In this document: positions 1 through 13,400 of the stretch, one piece after another
How the letters are laid out: the number at the start of each line of letters is the position of its first letter
How positions within the stretch are numbered: position 1 is the first letter of the stretch
NCBI RefSeq assembly: GCF_040183065.1
Contig: NC_091131.1
Span: 104,622,830-104,686,829 of the forward strand
DNA: 64,000 bases
Source: Periplaneta americana
Lineage: Eukaryota > Arthropoda > Insecta > Blattodea > Blattidae
Direction of reading: 5' to 3'
Notes under the pieces: model-generated
The model's database searches: none
What the model was told of the DNA's origin: nothing
What the model saw: the letters and a program-made list of their open reading frames with translations, nothing else
Made by a program: the position numbers and the translations under genes

Positions 1-169
1 CAGATGTCCATTAAATGGCACAGTGGTTCGCAAATGTGTCTACAGTTTGCAGCACTTCAGTATATCAACAAGAATGTCGACAGTTAAAAAACTATAAATG
101 AAATGAAAAATATTCTTTCTCCTGAGAAAATATTAAAGATCATGATTCAAATTATAAACAATCATACTA

Positions 170-259
170 TCCTAACAGCGCGATTTGTTCTATCAATATT
201 TTTGTTTGTCTGTCCGTCCGTCCGTCCGTCCGTCCATCCGCTCATCCATACATCAAGAC
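170..259. repeat. GTCC/ATCC-rich repeat flank
   Basis: The stretch contains a short (GTCC)n run and the phrase CGCTCATCCAT. The same phrase recurs near 1935-1975, where it runs directly into CAACCACCCACCAAT. Here that continuation appears only after the MITE at 260-938, so this is the left half of an interrupted repeat copy. Bases 1-169 show nothing recognisable. Confidence 0.5.
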
Positions 260-938
260 TAGAGATGAACAATGATCGAGAAAGCAAGACTAACAGCACT
301 CGCAAAGCCGAAAACCCGCACGACAATGTTGTATACGTCGCGTCGTGAGTGCTTCGAGACGTCGAGATTGATCACTCCCAAAGTCCCGAACGTCAAGCAG
401 CCTTGAATCGCCACAATTTTTTATACCTGACTGAACTTTTATCTACTTTGACAACTGTTATATAAGTACAAACAATCAAGTAACCTATTTGAAACATCAG
501 CTCTATCTTTCGGTGTATAATAATACGTTCCCCAGTCTTTATTTAATTACCAAGCCCTTATTAAAAGGCTAGGAATTTTCTTTTCATATGTTTGAGGTCA
601 AGTGTGCAATCTCAAGTAAAAAGATATTAACGTTATGTTTTATGTTTCTCAGAAATGCAAATTTATTTGAGAATTTTTTTTCTATTTATATAACCATAGG
701 TAATATCATATAATAGAACCAGAACATTTTGATAACTAAGATACTGTTTTGTTTTGTCTCTTTATCTAATTGAAACATTTATAATGTTATTTATTTCAAT
801 TATGTATGTTATTCAAAGTTACGAAATCTTTCCACGCCGACCAAATGCTATTTCGAGAATGACGAGACTCGAAGCGCACGAGAATGACGAGACGAGACTC
901 GAAAGACAAATGCAACGAACAGAGCGAGCGAGAGCTAA
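260..938 (-). mobile_element. Truncated hAT-like MITE (copy 1)
   Basis: It begins TAGAGATGAACAA, the terminal inverted repeat of the complete copy at 59141-59919, and runs in the opposite orientation to it. The shared blocks include the GACGAGACTCGAAGCGC region and the TTACGAAATCTTTCCACGCC region. The second terminal repeat is missing; similarity stops near the AGCGAGCGAGAGC motif. It has no coding capacity. Confidence 0.7.
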
Positions 939-1271
939 TCTAATCTTTAATCAGGACAACCATCCACCAATCCATCCACCTACAGTACCTACCTACCTGT
1001 TTTTGTGCTTATTTACCTATCTAGCTATGTACAGACAGTTTTTTTGCACACCAGTCACAGGTAATAATGCTCATTCGACTTAATAACTGTAGAGCGGAGC
1101 GCCCGACCCGAGGTAGATCTAAGAAGTAAGGGGTGGAGTGAGACTGGTCTGCATAGGGAAGCGTACACAGACCTCTCCGTACGCTGACATACAAACCACT
1201 CACCGCCCTCCAATAGATTTTGTTAGTTAGGCGTTGGAGTGGGACCGTTTGCATAGAAATTCTCTGTTAAG

Positions 1272-1525
1272 AGTCCACCACAGTGGAGTAGCGGTTAGCA
1301 TGTCTGCCCCTGCAACGAGCGGGGCTCGGGTTCAAATCCTGGTTGGTACAAATTACTTAGTTGAGGTTTTTCCCTGGGTTTTCCCTCAATCCATCAAGAG
1401 GAAATATTGGGTAACTTTCGGAGCTGCACCCTGGATTCATTTCGTAGGTATTATCATCTTCGTTTTACTGAGACTCTGGATAGTAATCGAAGTTGATAAA
1501 GTGTCGCAAAATAAAACAATTTAAC
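1272..1525 (+). mobile_element. tRNA-derived SINE (diverged copy)
   Basis: The tRNA-like head contains GTGGAGTAGCGGTTAGCATG (A-box region) and GGTTCAAATCC (B box). It is followed by the family body (TTGAGGTTTTTCCCTGGG, GGTAACTTTCGGAGC) and a tail, GTTGATAAAGTGTCGCAAAATAA, close to that of the copies at 18954 and 36868. Polymerase III SINEs of this type are known. This copy is older than the one at 36868. Confidence 0.8.
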
Positions 1526-1539
1526 CATGGCGAACAGCT

Positions 1540-1735
1540 GATTCGGAGCGGATTAGTTCCCTCATTCCATTGTTGTTTAGTCAACTGTCCGAAGAGAGGT
1601 CTGAACCTCATAAGTGATACCAACAATGCACCACTTAAGGCAACTAGGCCAGGAGACAATGGGATAGGGTGGTCAGTTTTTTCCCCCTCCATGCCATACC
1701 TCGCCGATTAGTTATATAATACACTAATCAGACTT
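1540..1735 (+). repeat. Dispersed repeat shared with 63180-63370
   Basis: It matches the inverted copy near the window end over the phrases GTTTAGTCAACTGTCCGAAG, AACTAGGCCAGGAGACAATG and ACTAATCAGACTTCAGATGC. Both copies keep the same short reading frame around CCLVNCPK, but there is no longer ORF. The family is unnamed by me. Confidence 0.65.
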
Positions 1736-1743
1736 CAGATGCA

Positions 1744-1745
<2 letters not shown>

Positions 1746-1789
<44 letters not shown>
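1746..1789. repeat. (TA)n microsatellite
   Basis: An uninterrupted TA dinucleotide run directly follows the dispersed repeat. Confidence 0.95.
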
Positions 1790-1796
<7 letters not shown>

Positions 1797-2044
1797 CTTC
1801 CTCTGACACAAATCGTCAAGTGAGCTGTACTGCCTGATAATAGATGTACATATCAGTCAGAACCTCAATCAAAGGCATCCGTTCCATTATAGTATCCTAA
1901 GTGTATCGCTATTTGTTCTATGTATATTTTTGTTTATATGTCCGCTCATCCATTCACTAGAACAACCACCCACCAATCTACCCACCTACCAACTTGCCTG
2001 GTGTCTGTTTATCCACCTATCTAGTTAAGTAGGCCTATGTACCT

Positions 2045-2215
2045 TACCTATATCATGGGCGAACGGCTGTTTTGGGGCGAAATAGCTCTCCCGTTTCATC
2101 GTGGTGATCCGGGTTCTATTCCCGTCTAGATTCTGAAGTTAACTTGTTTTGGACAAAGCGGGAAATTTTTTTCCGGGTTTTCCCGTTTCCCCTCACCCTT
2201 TATGGCTGTTTAATA
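2045..2215 (+). repeat. Possible tRNA-derived SINE fragment
   Basis: A B-box-like GGTTCTATTCC and the phrase TTCCGGGTTTTCCC, also found in other SINE bodies here, suggest a degraded SINE. No A box is clear. Confidence 0.35.
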
Positions 2216-2224
2216 AAGACTATT

Positions 2225-2430
2225 ATAAAGTGATTTTTCGAAAAGGAAGTGATAATGGAAGAGAATTGTGGAGAATGTTGTTAGAATGAAGAGGAAAAAA
2301 CGGGAATATTCCATGAAAATCCCCTCACAACTTTGTCTCTGTTCAGCACAAATACGACTCCGTCATCGCTGAGATTTGATCTTGGATCCGCGGTCGTCGT
2401 AAGCCAACTAAGCTACCACTACTAAATAGC
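2225..2430 (-). repeat. Possible tRNA-headed SINE fragment
   Basis: Read on the minus strand, the right end gives GGTAGCTTAGTTGGCTTACG, like a tRNA A-box region, followed by GGATCCAAGATCAAATC. The rest has no recognised similarity. Confidence 0.35.
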
Positions 2431-3221
2431 CTGATTTTATTATAGATGCTATATACTCTGAACTGGGTATAAGTCGATAGTGACGGAATTTATTAAATTT
2501 ACTGGAATACAATATTTTCACAGGGAAACGTCATAATGAAAAGTTTCCGTTTTACGAAGTATAGAACAAAACGTTTAAATAAATTAATACTGTACGGCAA
2601 TCCGCCGCTATGACTCACTGGATGGCGCGTGTACAGTGCGATTATTTAGTCCTGACAGTCGCCGGCATTGTGCGCCTGGGTCATGTGAGTCCATTTAGTT
2701 ACGTCAAAGGGTGTTTAGATTAGTCAGTCGCATGCCTTCAGAGCGATCAGATGCCATGCATGCTGTAGAGCAGTATGTTTCTAGTACAGTTAAGCTGTAC
2801 TGCATTCCTTTACCAACCGCTCGCCCTTATCTCTACTCGGAGCTCTCCCCACTACTCCTATTACTTCTTCTCTTTCGCGTCGCCGAGCTGTCAGGTCTAA
2901 ATAATCGGTCTGCACTCTCCATGAAGCGGTCCATGGGTGAATATTTATGTCAATTCTACGCGACTCCTTGAGAGAAGGGGAACGGACTAGGAATTGCCCT
3001 CGCATATAAACCGCTTGTGTGCGTCCATTGTACTACATGGAATGGAATGGTGTGCATGCCCTAAGGGGCCTAAGGCCTCCCGCGCTACGGATTCTCCCTC
3101 GTGCCGCCTCCGAACACCTTACAGCCTATAGAATCCAGAATCCTTTTACCTTTCCGCTTAGGTATCACAGTGGTTCCTTAACTCTGGTTCCACGAGCTAC
3201 CACGAGGCCACAGGAGAGTCC
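2431..3221. other. Unassigned sequence upstream of gene A
   Basis: No exon, transposase motif or clear inverted repeat was recognised. The short ORFs here have no family signature. It is relatively GC-rich between 2800 and 3200. Confidence 0.4.
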
Positions 3222-3363
3222 ACGGTAAAGTTACTCAGCAATTCTGCTTCAATTAGGTTGAGGGAAAACCTGAGATAAAATCTCAGCCAGTTGACTTGTA
3301 CCAACCAGGATTTGAACCCGGGCTTGCTCGTCACACATGCTGTCACTCCACAGTGGTGGTCCA
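3222..3363 (-). mobile_element. SINE fragment (tRNA head)
   Basis: On the minus strand it reads ACCACTGTGGAGTGACAGCA, then GGGTTCAAATCC (B box), then a body ending in CTCAACCTAATTG. This matches the 5' half of the SINE family at 1272 and 18954. Confidence 0.65.
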
Positions 3364-3490
3364 TTCTACGGGACTGAGTTTTTGTCCCTTGTCTTCTATT
3401 TGTTCTGTGAGGTCTTTGAGGTAGTCCATCTTCGCATCGTTCTCACTAAACTAAAAGGTTTGTCTTAAAAAAAAACCAAATTATCTAGAT

Positions 3491-4839
3491 CAGTGGTTCC
3501 CAAACTTTTTGAAGGCGGAACCCATTTTTTTATGAGATTTTCTTTTGCGACCCCCCCCCCACTACCGTACCGATAGACTACTTAACCCAATCCGAAAAAT
3601 ACAAATCCTTGTAAAATCGAAAATAACGATAATTTTACTCAAAACCATTGTATACCACCAAAGAATGACAAAAATAGAAGTAGGGTGGTGTATATGGTGT
3701 AACAATGGCATGAAATATTAAGTAAACATCATTGCTAATACTTCAAACTAATGGTAAATTTCATCAAAAGAAGAGCTTCACGAACTCATATTTTTCAGGA
3801 AAATTTGTTAAGACAGGATTCTTTATATGAAAATATTCTTTATCATACAAAAGTAAGACAGCTTTCGTGAAGTAATGTGTTGAAAAGTGTTTTACAGTTT
3901 ACTTTTATTGTACCTGTAAGTTCAAGAGGAGAAATCGGAATATGTAAACCTATTTCCCAATTCTCTTTGGCTTCTTAGATTGGTCTTCCCTGCTCATATT
4001 TCGAACACTTAGACACTTTTAATAGTAGTTTGCGAGGTCAAGGTGTTAATATAATAACAGCCAGCGAATTTATGAAGAAACTTGATTTCTGGTCCATATC
4101 ATTTGACCAAAAGAAATTTTATTGATTCCCATGTATTAAAGAACTCATTAAAGTTTAGCTATATATGATAGACAAATACTGAGTTTGTTTTTGCCGATAA
4201 GCAATTAAGGTTCCACAATTTTAAACAAATGTTGAAATATTTTTCGAAAAAAGCTCAAAACAGTGAATCTGTTTTTAGACATTTTCGTTGAAGTGACTGT
4301 AATCCCTGAAAATATGAAGGGAAAACGCATTCAAATATGAGCCTACTGTTGGAAAGTTTAAACTAGTTTTTTTCCGCCCCCCCCCCGAGGAGCGTAGGGC
4401 AGTTTTGTATCAAAAGAATGCAAGAATAACTCGAGCTTGCAAAAGTACGCAATTCTTAAGTTTTTGGTAATCTTTGCAACCTCGTCTTTATGCAAAATAA
4501 ATTTCTTGTCTATGATCATCATCAAAACGAAAGCGAGAGATTTCCTTGAATTTGAAAATAATATCACAGTGTGTAGAATATGGAGTCCATATTTGAGAAG
4601 CTGTGTTCTGAAAACAGACTCATTTATTACATTAATCATTTTTTAATCTATAACTAGAACTTTAATGAGCCGGTATACACTTTTTTATTCTTATGTTCAA
4701 CGTTGTTTATGTTTATAAATACAAAATAAATGTATGTTAACAAAACTTTTTTTGTATTTTTTGTAGATCATCTCGCAACCCCCTTCATCTTCTTACACTA
4801 ACCCGCTGGTGGTCGCGACCCTCACTTTGGGAATCACTT
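3491..4839 (+). mobile_element. hAT element, Charlie/ZBED-like
   Basis: The termini are CAGTGGTTCCCAAAC and the inverse TTTGGGAATCACT, typical of Charlie-type hAT ends. They are flanked by ATCTAGAT (3483-3490) and ATCTAAAT (4840-4847), an 8-bp target duplication with one mismatch. Inside is a plus-strand transposase relic (3960-4150). It lies about 0.5 kb upstream of gene A. At roughly 1.35 kb it is internally deleted. Confidence 0.8.
3960..4150 (+). pseudogene. hAT transposase relic (Charlie/ZBED5-like)
   Basis: One frame reads FEHLDTFNSSLRGQ, then FMKKLDFW, then KELIK after one stop. This is the order seen in the middle region of Charlie/ZBED5-type hAT transposases (a LN.LN.SLQGK-like block, then a F..KL..W block). 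The upstream frame reads WLLRLVFPAHIF, a diverged version of the preceding block. Stops and frameshifts make it non-functional. The assignment rests on my recall of the family motif. Confidence 0.6.
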
Positions 4840-4847
4840 ATCTAAAT

Positions 4848-5318
4848 GATGATGTAGCATCACAAGAAGAATAAGAAACCTACGTATATACGCTTAATTT
4901 TTCATGTGTTTTAAGATAGTACTTTAGAAATGTACGAAGGAAATCATTTCACTCAATATTTATGTAGCTCACAAAACCAATAACGAAAAGTCCAGAAATG
5001 TAGCCTATTTTACATAGGCTAATATGTAGAGCTTTAATGAGCTGGTATACCCTTCTAGCAAAGCTACAAATTCCATGTTGTTTAGCGCTTAAACTCGGAA
5101 AGTCAGGTTTAATTAGTATGGGTTGATGTTTGCACGTGAGGTGGCAGTGTTTGTGCATGTCATGAACGCCCATTTATTTATCTGGTATACGTACCTCATC
5201 CATCATTCACATTACTAATCAAAACGTACCCGAGCCAGCACAACAAAATACCAATTAGTTGCTTCCTTGTATTGTAAACATGATGGAGTATGATACGCTT
5301 TTTGCTGAGTCTTCGGAG
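4848..5318. other. 5' flank of gene A
   Basis: No TATA box is obvious. The phrase TTTAATGAGCTGGTATACCCTT at about 5034 resembles TTTAATGAGCCGGTATACAC at about 4660 inside the adjacent hAT element, so part of this flank may be element-derived. Confidence 0.4.
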
Positions 5319-5326
5319 TTAGTTCG
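5319..5326 (+). promoter_or_regulatory. Conserved octamer before the start codon
   Basis: TTAGTTCG ends two bases before ATGTAT of gene A. The same octamer ends two bases before ATGTAT of gene B (42863-42870). It resembles an arthropod initiator (TCAGTT), or it may be a conserved leader sequence. No function has been shown. Confidence 0.4.
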
Positions 5327-5328
5327 GT

Positions 5329-5476
5329 ATGTATGTCTTAATGGTGACGATGTTTATAGCTGCAGGAAGTGCCTCGTCTGAAGAACTTACACCGACGATA
5401 ATAAAAGAAGTCAGTCTAGCTGTACAGAGACAATATCAATCAACATGTGTCATTCTTCTGTATAGCGATGAACAAG
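5329..5476 (+). CDS. Gene A exon 1 (signal peptide)
   Basis: 148 nt, ending in phase 1 before GTAAAG. It encodes MYVLMVTMFIAAGSAS as a signal peptide, then a segment ending YQSTCVILLYSDEQ. Gene B exon 1 has the same length and phase and carries FQSTCVILC at the aligned place. An overlapping out-of-frame ATG at 5280 would make a short upstream ORF if the leader starts before it. Confidence 0.85.
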
Positions 5477-5611
5477 GTAAAGGAGAAGTGTGACAGAAAT
5501 TGTGTTGTTTGTTTCTTGAGATCATAATATGTATCACCATATAGACAGGAAAGATATCATCAGGTATTAAGCATCGACAACAATGGGATCATTACAAAGT
5601 TATAATTTTCA

Positions 5612-5666
<55 letters not shown>

Positions 5667-6917
5667 CATGCAATAACTTGGTGCATATTACTTATTTAAG
5701 AAACTCTCAAACATTTTATTGGCACGTTGTAAACACTCAATTTGAGAATTTCTTGTTACACGGCATACATCAACACAATAATCTAATTCTTGCCACACTT
5801 TCTCTAACATATCTCTGTTTATGGATGTAATCGCAGCAATGATATGATGCCTTCCTTCTTTAAAGTCTTTGGGTAGAGGTTGTACATAAACTGCATCCTT
5901 CACACTCCCAAAGAAAGAAGCGACATTGTGTCAAGTCTGGTGATCTGGGAGACCAAGAGCGATAGACCAGATCAGCGGCGATAGCACATCCAATCTAACA
6001 ATGTAGTAGATGATCAATTCGGAAAGGTCTACGAAACAACCTTTGTACCAATGTTACTGAATTTGTTTTCGCGAGCTGCACAACGCATCGCATATTTTAA
6101 AAATAACTCACGTGGCAACAGAAATAATACATCGTTCGAAACTTAGAACTTGAAACTATCAAAGTTTGAATATAAAATGATGTGTATTATATATACATAC
6201 TCGTACATACATAATACATGCACACGTTTATACTTAAATATACACAGACATACAAATTTTGCGAAGGATGTTTTAGATGAATAGAAATATAAAACTATAG
6301 TGAAAAAAAAATCATAAAAGAACAAAATAGATACACACATTCCCGAACTTGGGTGTCATTTAAGCTAAAATTACATTATATACCATTACAAAAATGTACG
6401 GTATTTATTTAAATTTTCAATCATATGTCTTATCATTCTTATTACAAATTAACATTTCCTAATACATGTTAATATGAAGAAATGTATAAACGTTTTCGCC
6501 TATAGGCCTACGGCATCATGAGATAGGCTACATGGTTGTTTTTGCAATATCTAACATAGGTTACAATGTGGAATGTGTTCACTCTTATAGTATGGGGCTA
6601 TATCCTCGTAATAAGTGCTTAATGTAATTCAAAAGGGATTGTGTTAATTTCAATTTAATGATTTGCATTTGAAATACTAATTTTTGCCAGATTCATATGT
6701 GATATGGTATATTTACATATAAAACTCATGTTACATATTATGTTACATGTGTGTGTTGAAATAACTGTTAAAAGTTTTTTTTAACAATTTATTGATCGAT
6801 CAGCGCATTTCGCGCAATACAGACTACTGTACTTATTAAATAAAATACAAATACAATACGTGACATAGAATTGAGAACAGCCTAGATTGGGTTCCTCAGT
6901 GTACAAAAAATGATACT

Positions 6918-6966
<49 letters not shown>

Positions 6967-7351
6967 TTGGTGTGATGATAAATTTTGATTATAATATGAG
7001 GTCCACTGGAATTTGGCTCTTGATTCTGGTGGGAAATGTGGACTTTCTTCCGAGAGAGTAATGGATGGCGTCTGGAACATTTTATAGGTTGTTATAGAAC
7101 TTCTTACCTTGTGAATGAATAAATTGATTGTGTCAATACCAGATTCTCTGTGTAATTGGCTGTTACGGACAAACCAAGGAAAATTGAGTGAAATTCATAG
7201 GGCTTTATTTTGAAATGATTGGATGTGTTTAATTTCACTTATTGCAGCTCCTTCCCAGACAGGACAGGCGTAAAGTAATAGAGGTCGTAATAGAGATGTG
7301 TAAAATAGCATGCCATTTTGTAGCTTTAGAGATAATTTCTTGTTGTTGTGA

Positions 7352-7408
<57 letters not shown>

Positions 7409-10400
7409 ATATATACACATACATAATACACACATACATACATACATACATACATACATAAATACATACATACGTACGTACATACAATTGAGGGGTGTTT
7501 AGCAAACACGTCAGTTGTCCAAAACCATATTTTTGTGAGAATCTTGAAAAAAAACTCACAGCATAAACAGTATTCGCATTTCACGTTGGTGATTTGTATG
7601 AACACACTTCTTAGTTATTGGATTATCTGCAGTATGTTTACACATACCGCACAATATTTTGATAATTGGAGCAAAAAATTCTTTGGACAAATGACATTTT
7701 TACTTTGAAAGTTCCACATTCACAATGCAGATTGCAAAATGCAACAAAGAACACTAGCGCCTGCAGCTGCTAGTTTGGTGCGATGTGTAGATCAATGAAA
7801 CATGGACAACTGACATTCTTACAAGAAATATTGTTTTTAACAGAAACAGAATTTTTTAGAAGCCATTCGACACTGTAGGCCTACTATTGACGTTTTCAAA
7901 GAACTAAATACATGTGTTCATACATGTCCCAGAGGAGCATCAGAAGGTCGCGCTAACTAAAATTACCAGATTTTGGACAACTGACATTTTCGTTAAACAC
8001 CCCTCAATTAGGCCTATGTTTGAATGTAGGTTAAAGTTCTATTTGTATTTGTTTCATATGTTATTGCAGTTACTTGTTTTTCAGATTGCTCTATAATTTG
8101 TAAAATATACGTGTGTTTAAACGGGATATAACTTAAGAAATAAAATATAATTAGTTAGTTTGATGTTGAAAAACATAATATTAATGTAAACTGTTAACAA
8201 ACTTACATCTTATATTTCGATGATTTTTCTAATTTTTGGGAGAAGAAAAGGAATTATTTACTATGATGTCATATTAATCTGAAAAAAGGGGAAGTGAAGA
8301 GTATATGAATTACATTCCAAATTTACATATGATGTGATGTTAAAGTTTTATTAAGTTAAATGAGGGAACTTACGTAGATATACGATGGATGCGTGAGCAG
8401 ACTACCACATGCAAATTCTTGCACGAATACAGGGCGGGCATGAGAGCGGCTCCATTTAGTCTGCCAGAGCTAACTTCCCTGCATTAATATAACAAGAGCC
8501 ACGGTTGTTCTAGTCATTCAGTCTGTCAGTACATAATAGTTTATAAGGATATTACATCAATCCATTGTACAGAATTTACGAGTATAACACTCTTATTAAT
8601 TTAATGAAATAAACTTCGCTCTATGCACACACAGAAATCATTAGGCTTATTTACATAACCCATACGCACATACTGCAATCTCCTCACCACGGTTCTACAA
8701 GAAGGCGTATGGCTTCCACTTCCCTTACTTGCTGTGGACAGAGTTCATCTGCCAATATAATTAAACATCGCTTGATGAAATGACGTTCGTTGAATGTTTT
8801 CAATTCCTGTGCAATTTCGTGGCAAATTTTGTAGCTAATTCTCATAGCCGATTCGTTAAATGCATTATTGTCATTCTGTTAATATATAATATAATATAAT
8901 ATAATATAATATAATATAATATAATATAATATAATATATAATGTAATATAATATATGATATGATATGATATATGATATGATATGATATGATATGATATGA
9001 TATGATATGATATGATATGATATGATACGATACGATACGATATATGATATGATATGATATGATATGATATGATATGATATGATATGATATGATATGATAT
9101 GAACATAAATTAATACAACTTAAAGAAAATGTTTCTCAGGTACATTATATTAGAGTATTTATTCGATATTTATATTGCATTATAAGTTATTATAGTACAT
9201 TTAGTAATATATAATTTTAAATTATACAAATATTATGATATATCATAGTATAGTATATTACAGTTCATGATATATAATATGATATATCATGAACTCCAAT
9301 ATACTACTATATATCATAATATCTGTATAATTAAAAATTATATGTTACTAAATGTATAATAACCTATAATGCAATGTAAATATCAAATAGATACTCTAAT
9401 ATAATGTATCTGAGAAACATTTTATTTAAGTTGTATTAATTTATGGCGTTCATTACCAACATATTTGTCATATTCAGTAGCATGTTGTAAAGAATAATGT
9501 CGTTGGATATTGAACCTCTTAATCAGTTGGGATGTTTTATGCCAAATTAAACACTTTGCTAATCCACTGCTCTCTACCAAAAAGAACTCCTCTCATGATA
9601 CATTAAACGCATTGGGAATAGCGGGACGGTTTAGTGTATGAGCGGAAGCTCCGTCTTCTAAGTTCATCATACTGCAGAGTCACCACTGCACCGACACTGA
9701 ATGACGTCCAGTAAGCGCTCGCAAGCGCGCTCTTTAAAGCACACAGCGCTCATTTCTCAGAATCACGTAATGTGCCCAGCCCTGCACTAATATGATGTTT
9801 GCTAGAGCTATAGATTTACATGAATTATACAGAATGTCTACCACATCATCCGACATTTTGAAAGTTAATTTTTAATTTAACATCAGGGTATATAGCTGTG
9901 ATTCTGATCGGAAATAATCGCAGACTCAAAACGTTTATGTAGCTATTTTGCAGTAACGCCAGAGCCATAGTAACGCTGCAATAATGAATCTAGCGAGGGT
10001 GCCCATGTTGTTTAGTGGTTAGTAGTAGGTTATTTTACGACGCTGTATCAACATCTTAGGTTATTTAGCGTGTGAATGAGATGAAGGTGATAATGCCGGT
10101 GAAATGAGTTCGAGGTACAGCACCGATAGTTACCCAGCATTTCCTCATATTGGGTTGAGGGAAAACCCCGGGAAAAACCTTAACCAGGTAACTTGTCCCG
10201 ACCGGGATTCGAACCGGGGCCACTTGGTTTCGCGGCCAGACGCGCTGTTACTCCACAGGTGTGGACTTGTTTGGTGGTGTGCAGAGACAAAATCAGTTAT
10301 TAAAGTGCAAAGAAACTTCTGTAGTGAATACAATAAGGACCCACCGACATTTAAGACTATCAAGGAGTGATGTGGTAAGTTTTTGGCCAACGGTAATATG

Positions 10401-13400
10401 TTGAATGGACACGGAGGCGGGAATCCCGGTATCTAGAAAGAGGCTATTGAAAATGTGCCGAGATCGTTTGAAAGAATTCAAAGAAGTCAAACAAGCAGCG
10501 AGAGAACTTGGGACGAAACTCTCAACGGTACACAAAATTCTTCACCAACGATTACATTTTCATGCCTACAAAGTACAGATTTTGCAGAAAATCAAACCCG
10601 ACGACCGGCCAAAGCGAGGATCATTTGAAGGATTCAGAGCCACAGTGGGCCAAGCGCCATTTATTAAAACAGAGAAAGCAAGAGTTAAAGTTAAGTTAAT
10701 GCCATAGTTTAATGAAGATTGATATATAATTTAGTTTTAATTGCATACTTTATAATGTGCACACTTTATATTACTTGCTAGGCCTATATGTTTCATTAAG
10801 TTATGGTAACCACTTAATTTTAAGCCTTGTTTTCTCCGTTTTTAATATATGGCGCTTGGCCCAATATGGCTCGAACCCTTCATTTGCAATCTATATGTCG
10901 GATGCATTGCTGATGACGATAACTTTTTACCGCGCTTAATGTTTTCAGACTAGGCCACCTTTCATCTTTCAGGAAAAGTCAATCACTACAATGTGCGAAT
11001 TTGGAGTTCCGAAAATCCCCATATAGTAACAGTAAATATGCTCTATGTCACATGAGGAGAACATTAATATTACAACACAGGTCTTGAGCTCTTCGCAAAA
11101 TGTATCGCTCTTGTGTGGAAGGGCTGAGGAATTAGAAAAATGGAAAAAGGAAGTCAACTCCATACCTATGATATGAAGGGAAACTAAAAAAAATCACGGA
11201 TATGATTGTTATTTTTGTACAGATGACATATCTGAACGTAATGCTAAAAGTAAGAAAAACATGTACATTACATTCCGGCCTGGCATTAGGCCCATACCTC
11301 ATAGTTCTGATATTCTTGTATTTTCTCCGTCAAATGTGTTACCATCAAAATCCAGAAGCTCGGAAACTGATTCTCCAATGGATCATACTTATGGACAGAA
11401 ATCGATGATGATAAAATACTTTTAAACAAAATGAGATTAATAATTTGGCGGTGGACTTAAATTTGCCTAGAGGTTAGCAGAACTTCCAGGATCAAGATTA
11501 AAAGAAAAGAATTTATTGGCTAAAGATAGGCATATATAATTTCCTTGGTATAGGCATTGTGAGGCCACGATATCGTGTTCGTAATGCAGTAGCGGCTCGC
11601 CGTAAAAAATAGGTGAAGTGCTGTTCACATACACAAATCCATGAACAGTTTTACCAATATAATGAGTAGGCCTACTATTCATAAACTACGCACAATTTTA
11701 CTAGTTCTAGAACACATGCAAACAGGAGAATTAATTTATTTCAGGACTCACCCAATTTCTTTCTTACCAAGTCAATCCTCCTATCTTTTAAAGCAGCAAA
11801 CCTGTCGAGGATGTCTTTATAAAATGTCTGAGTTTAACTGAGAGTGGATAGTATATCTCTATGCAATGCCATGGGGTTAATTACGAAAGTCGCTCCTGTG
11901 ATGTAACATTCCGAGTGAAATTTTCCATATTATAAAACAGAACAGCTTCTTTTATCGAAAGAATTTTTTAAAGTTATTTTATACAACTTCTGTATTTTCT
12001 TAACACTTTATAAAACAAAGAACAAAAACACTGTAGGTCGTGCAGAATTTAAACATTTTTTTTTATTCTCATATTTAAGTCTACAAAATGGTATTTCTAA
12101 TAAATTACAAACTGTATCATTTTCGGGATACATATTTCGCACTCATTTTTCAAAATTTTCTATGTACTGGTACCTAAATAGGCTATTTGTGTAATAGCAC
12201 TATAATGATTAAACATATAACATACACTATGAAGTATGATTAATACACTATTGGCGAAGTGCATGAACATCGGTTAAAAACGCAGTAATCATAGATTACG
12301 AAACGACGGTTATACAGTAACCGTGGTTAAAATGTAATTTCTGTGCACCATTCATAATCACCGATTACTTAAACATGGTTAGCTGACACCTCATTTAACC
12401 AGAGTAAAGTCTATGACGGTACACTGTTTCTACAAAATGACAAAAGGAAAGCATCCATACCGCTGCAAAGATAATAGTCAACGTCTAAAAACGACTGCGC
12501 TCACTCCATTCTACATCGAAATGAACGTGTCCTACATTTTCGCGTTGCATTTGTTTGTCTTTGGGCGCTGTTATATTTGCGAGTTGCATTTCTTTGTTTT
12601 TCAGTGCTGTTAGGTTAAAATCGTACAAAATAGAAAATTGAATGCAAAAATGATTATATTCCAATATGAGGTTAAAGTATCGATAGACTTACTTACTAGA
12701 TTTAAATATATTATATAAAAAAGAAGGAATATCCATAAAGGAAAAGGATGCAGAAGATTAGTAGGAATGTGTGTACGATCCAGGACCTCATTTACACCAG
12801 GTTACTGTTTATTATCCTAAGATCCATCCATAACCTCTCTTTGTTCAGCCAGTGACATAGAGAAAGAGATATTCAAGTATTCCCTCTTAAAATATAGAAA
12901 ATAAGTTATATAGAATCGTAATAGAAGAAATATGACTTTTTGTGTTATTTCAAGTGAGCCATTTGTAGATTTTGATAAACGAAATCCCTCCTGAAATGTT
13001 CTGTCACCTAATTCCACGTAAGAATCCTCTCTTTCCACTAAAGAAACTTCACACTCACGCTCTAGACCTATCCAAGTAATTCAAGTACTGTACAATAACA
13101 ATCGTCTTCGAAATAAACATCTGTGCCTCTGGCCGCCATTTTGCTTTACTTGCTCTACTAATCACTGGTTATCTCCTTTAACCGCTCGCATATGGCCGGT
13201 TAGAGATTACTGTGGTTAACCTCCTATTTAAGTCGTAACCGAGGTCGATCCACCGTAAAAATCCTTAACCAGGGGTTAGATGACAATTTTAACTAGTGGT
13301 TACACTAACCGACGTTGATGCACGTGGGCATTAAACTTCACGAATGTATGTGGGGTGTATTCCTGATAAAATAATATAGAGCCAGCTAATTTACCGCTGC

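Larger units (their letters stand above)
8430..9784 (-). mobile_element. hAT element with GTF2IRD2-like transposase relic
   Basis: The termini are CAGGGCGGGCAT and the inverse TGCCCAGCCCTG, flanked by CACGAATA and CACTAATA (8 bp, one mismatch). A minus-strand transposase relic at 8700-8880 fits a hAT. The interior holds the pentanucleotide satellite at 8881-9103 and the large palindrome at 9104-9453. Confidence 0.65.

Noticed and set aside
5280-5375. Upstream ATG starting MMEYDTLF as the gene A start
   Set aside because: It is out of frame with exon 1, ends at a TGA and lacks a signal peptide. It may at most be an overlapping upstream ORF.
8879-9106. ORF of repeating YHIIS residues
   Set aside because: A pure reading of the GATAT satellite.
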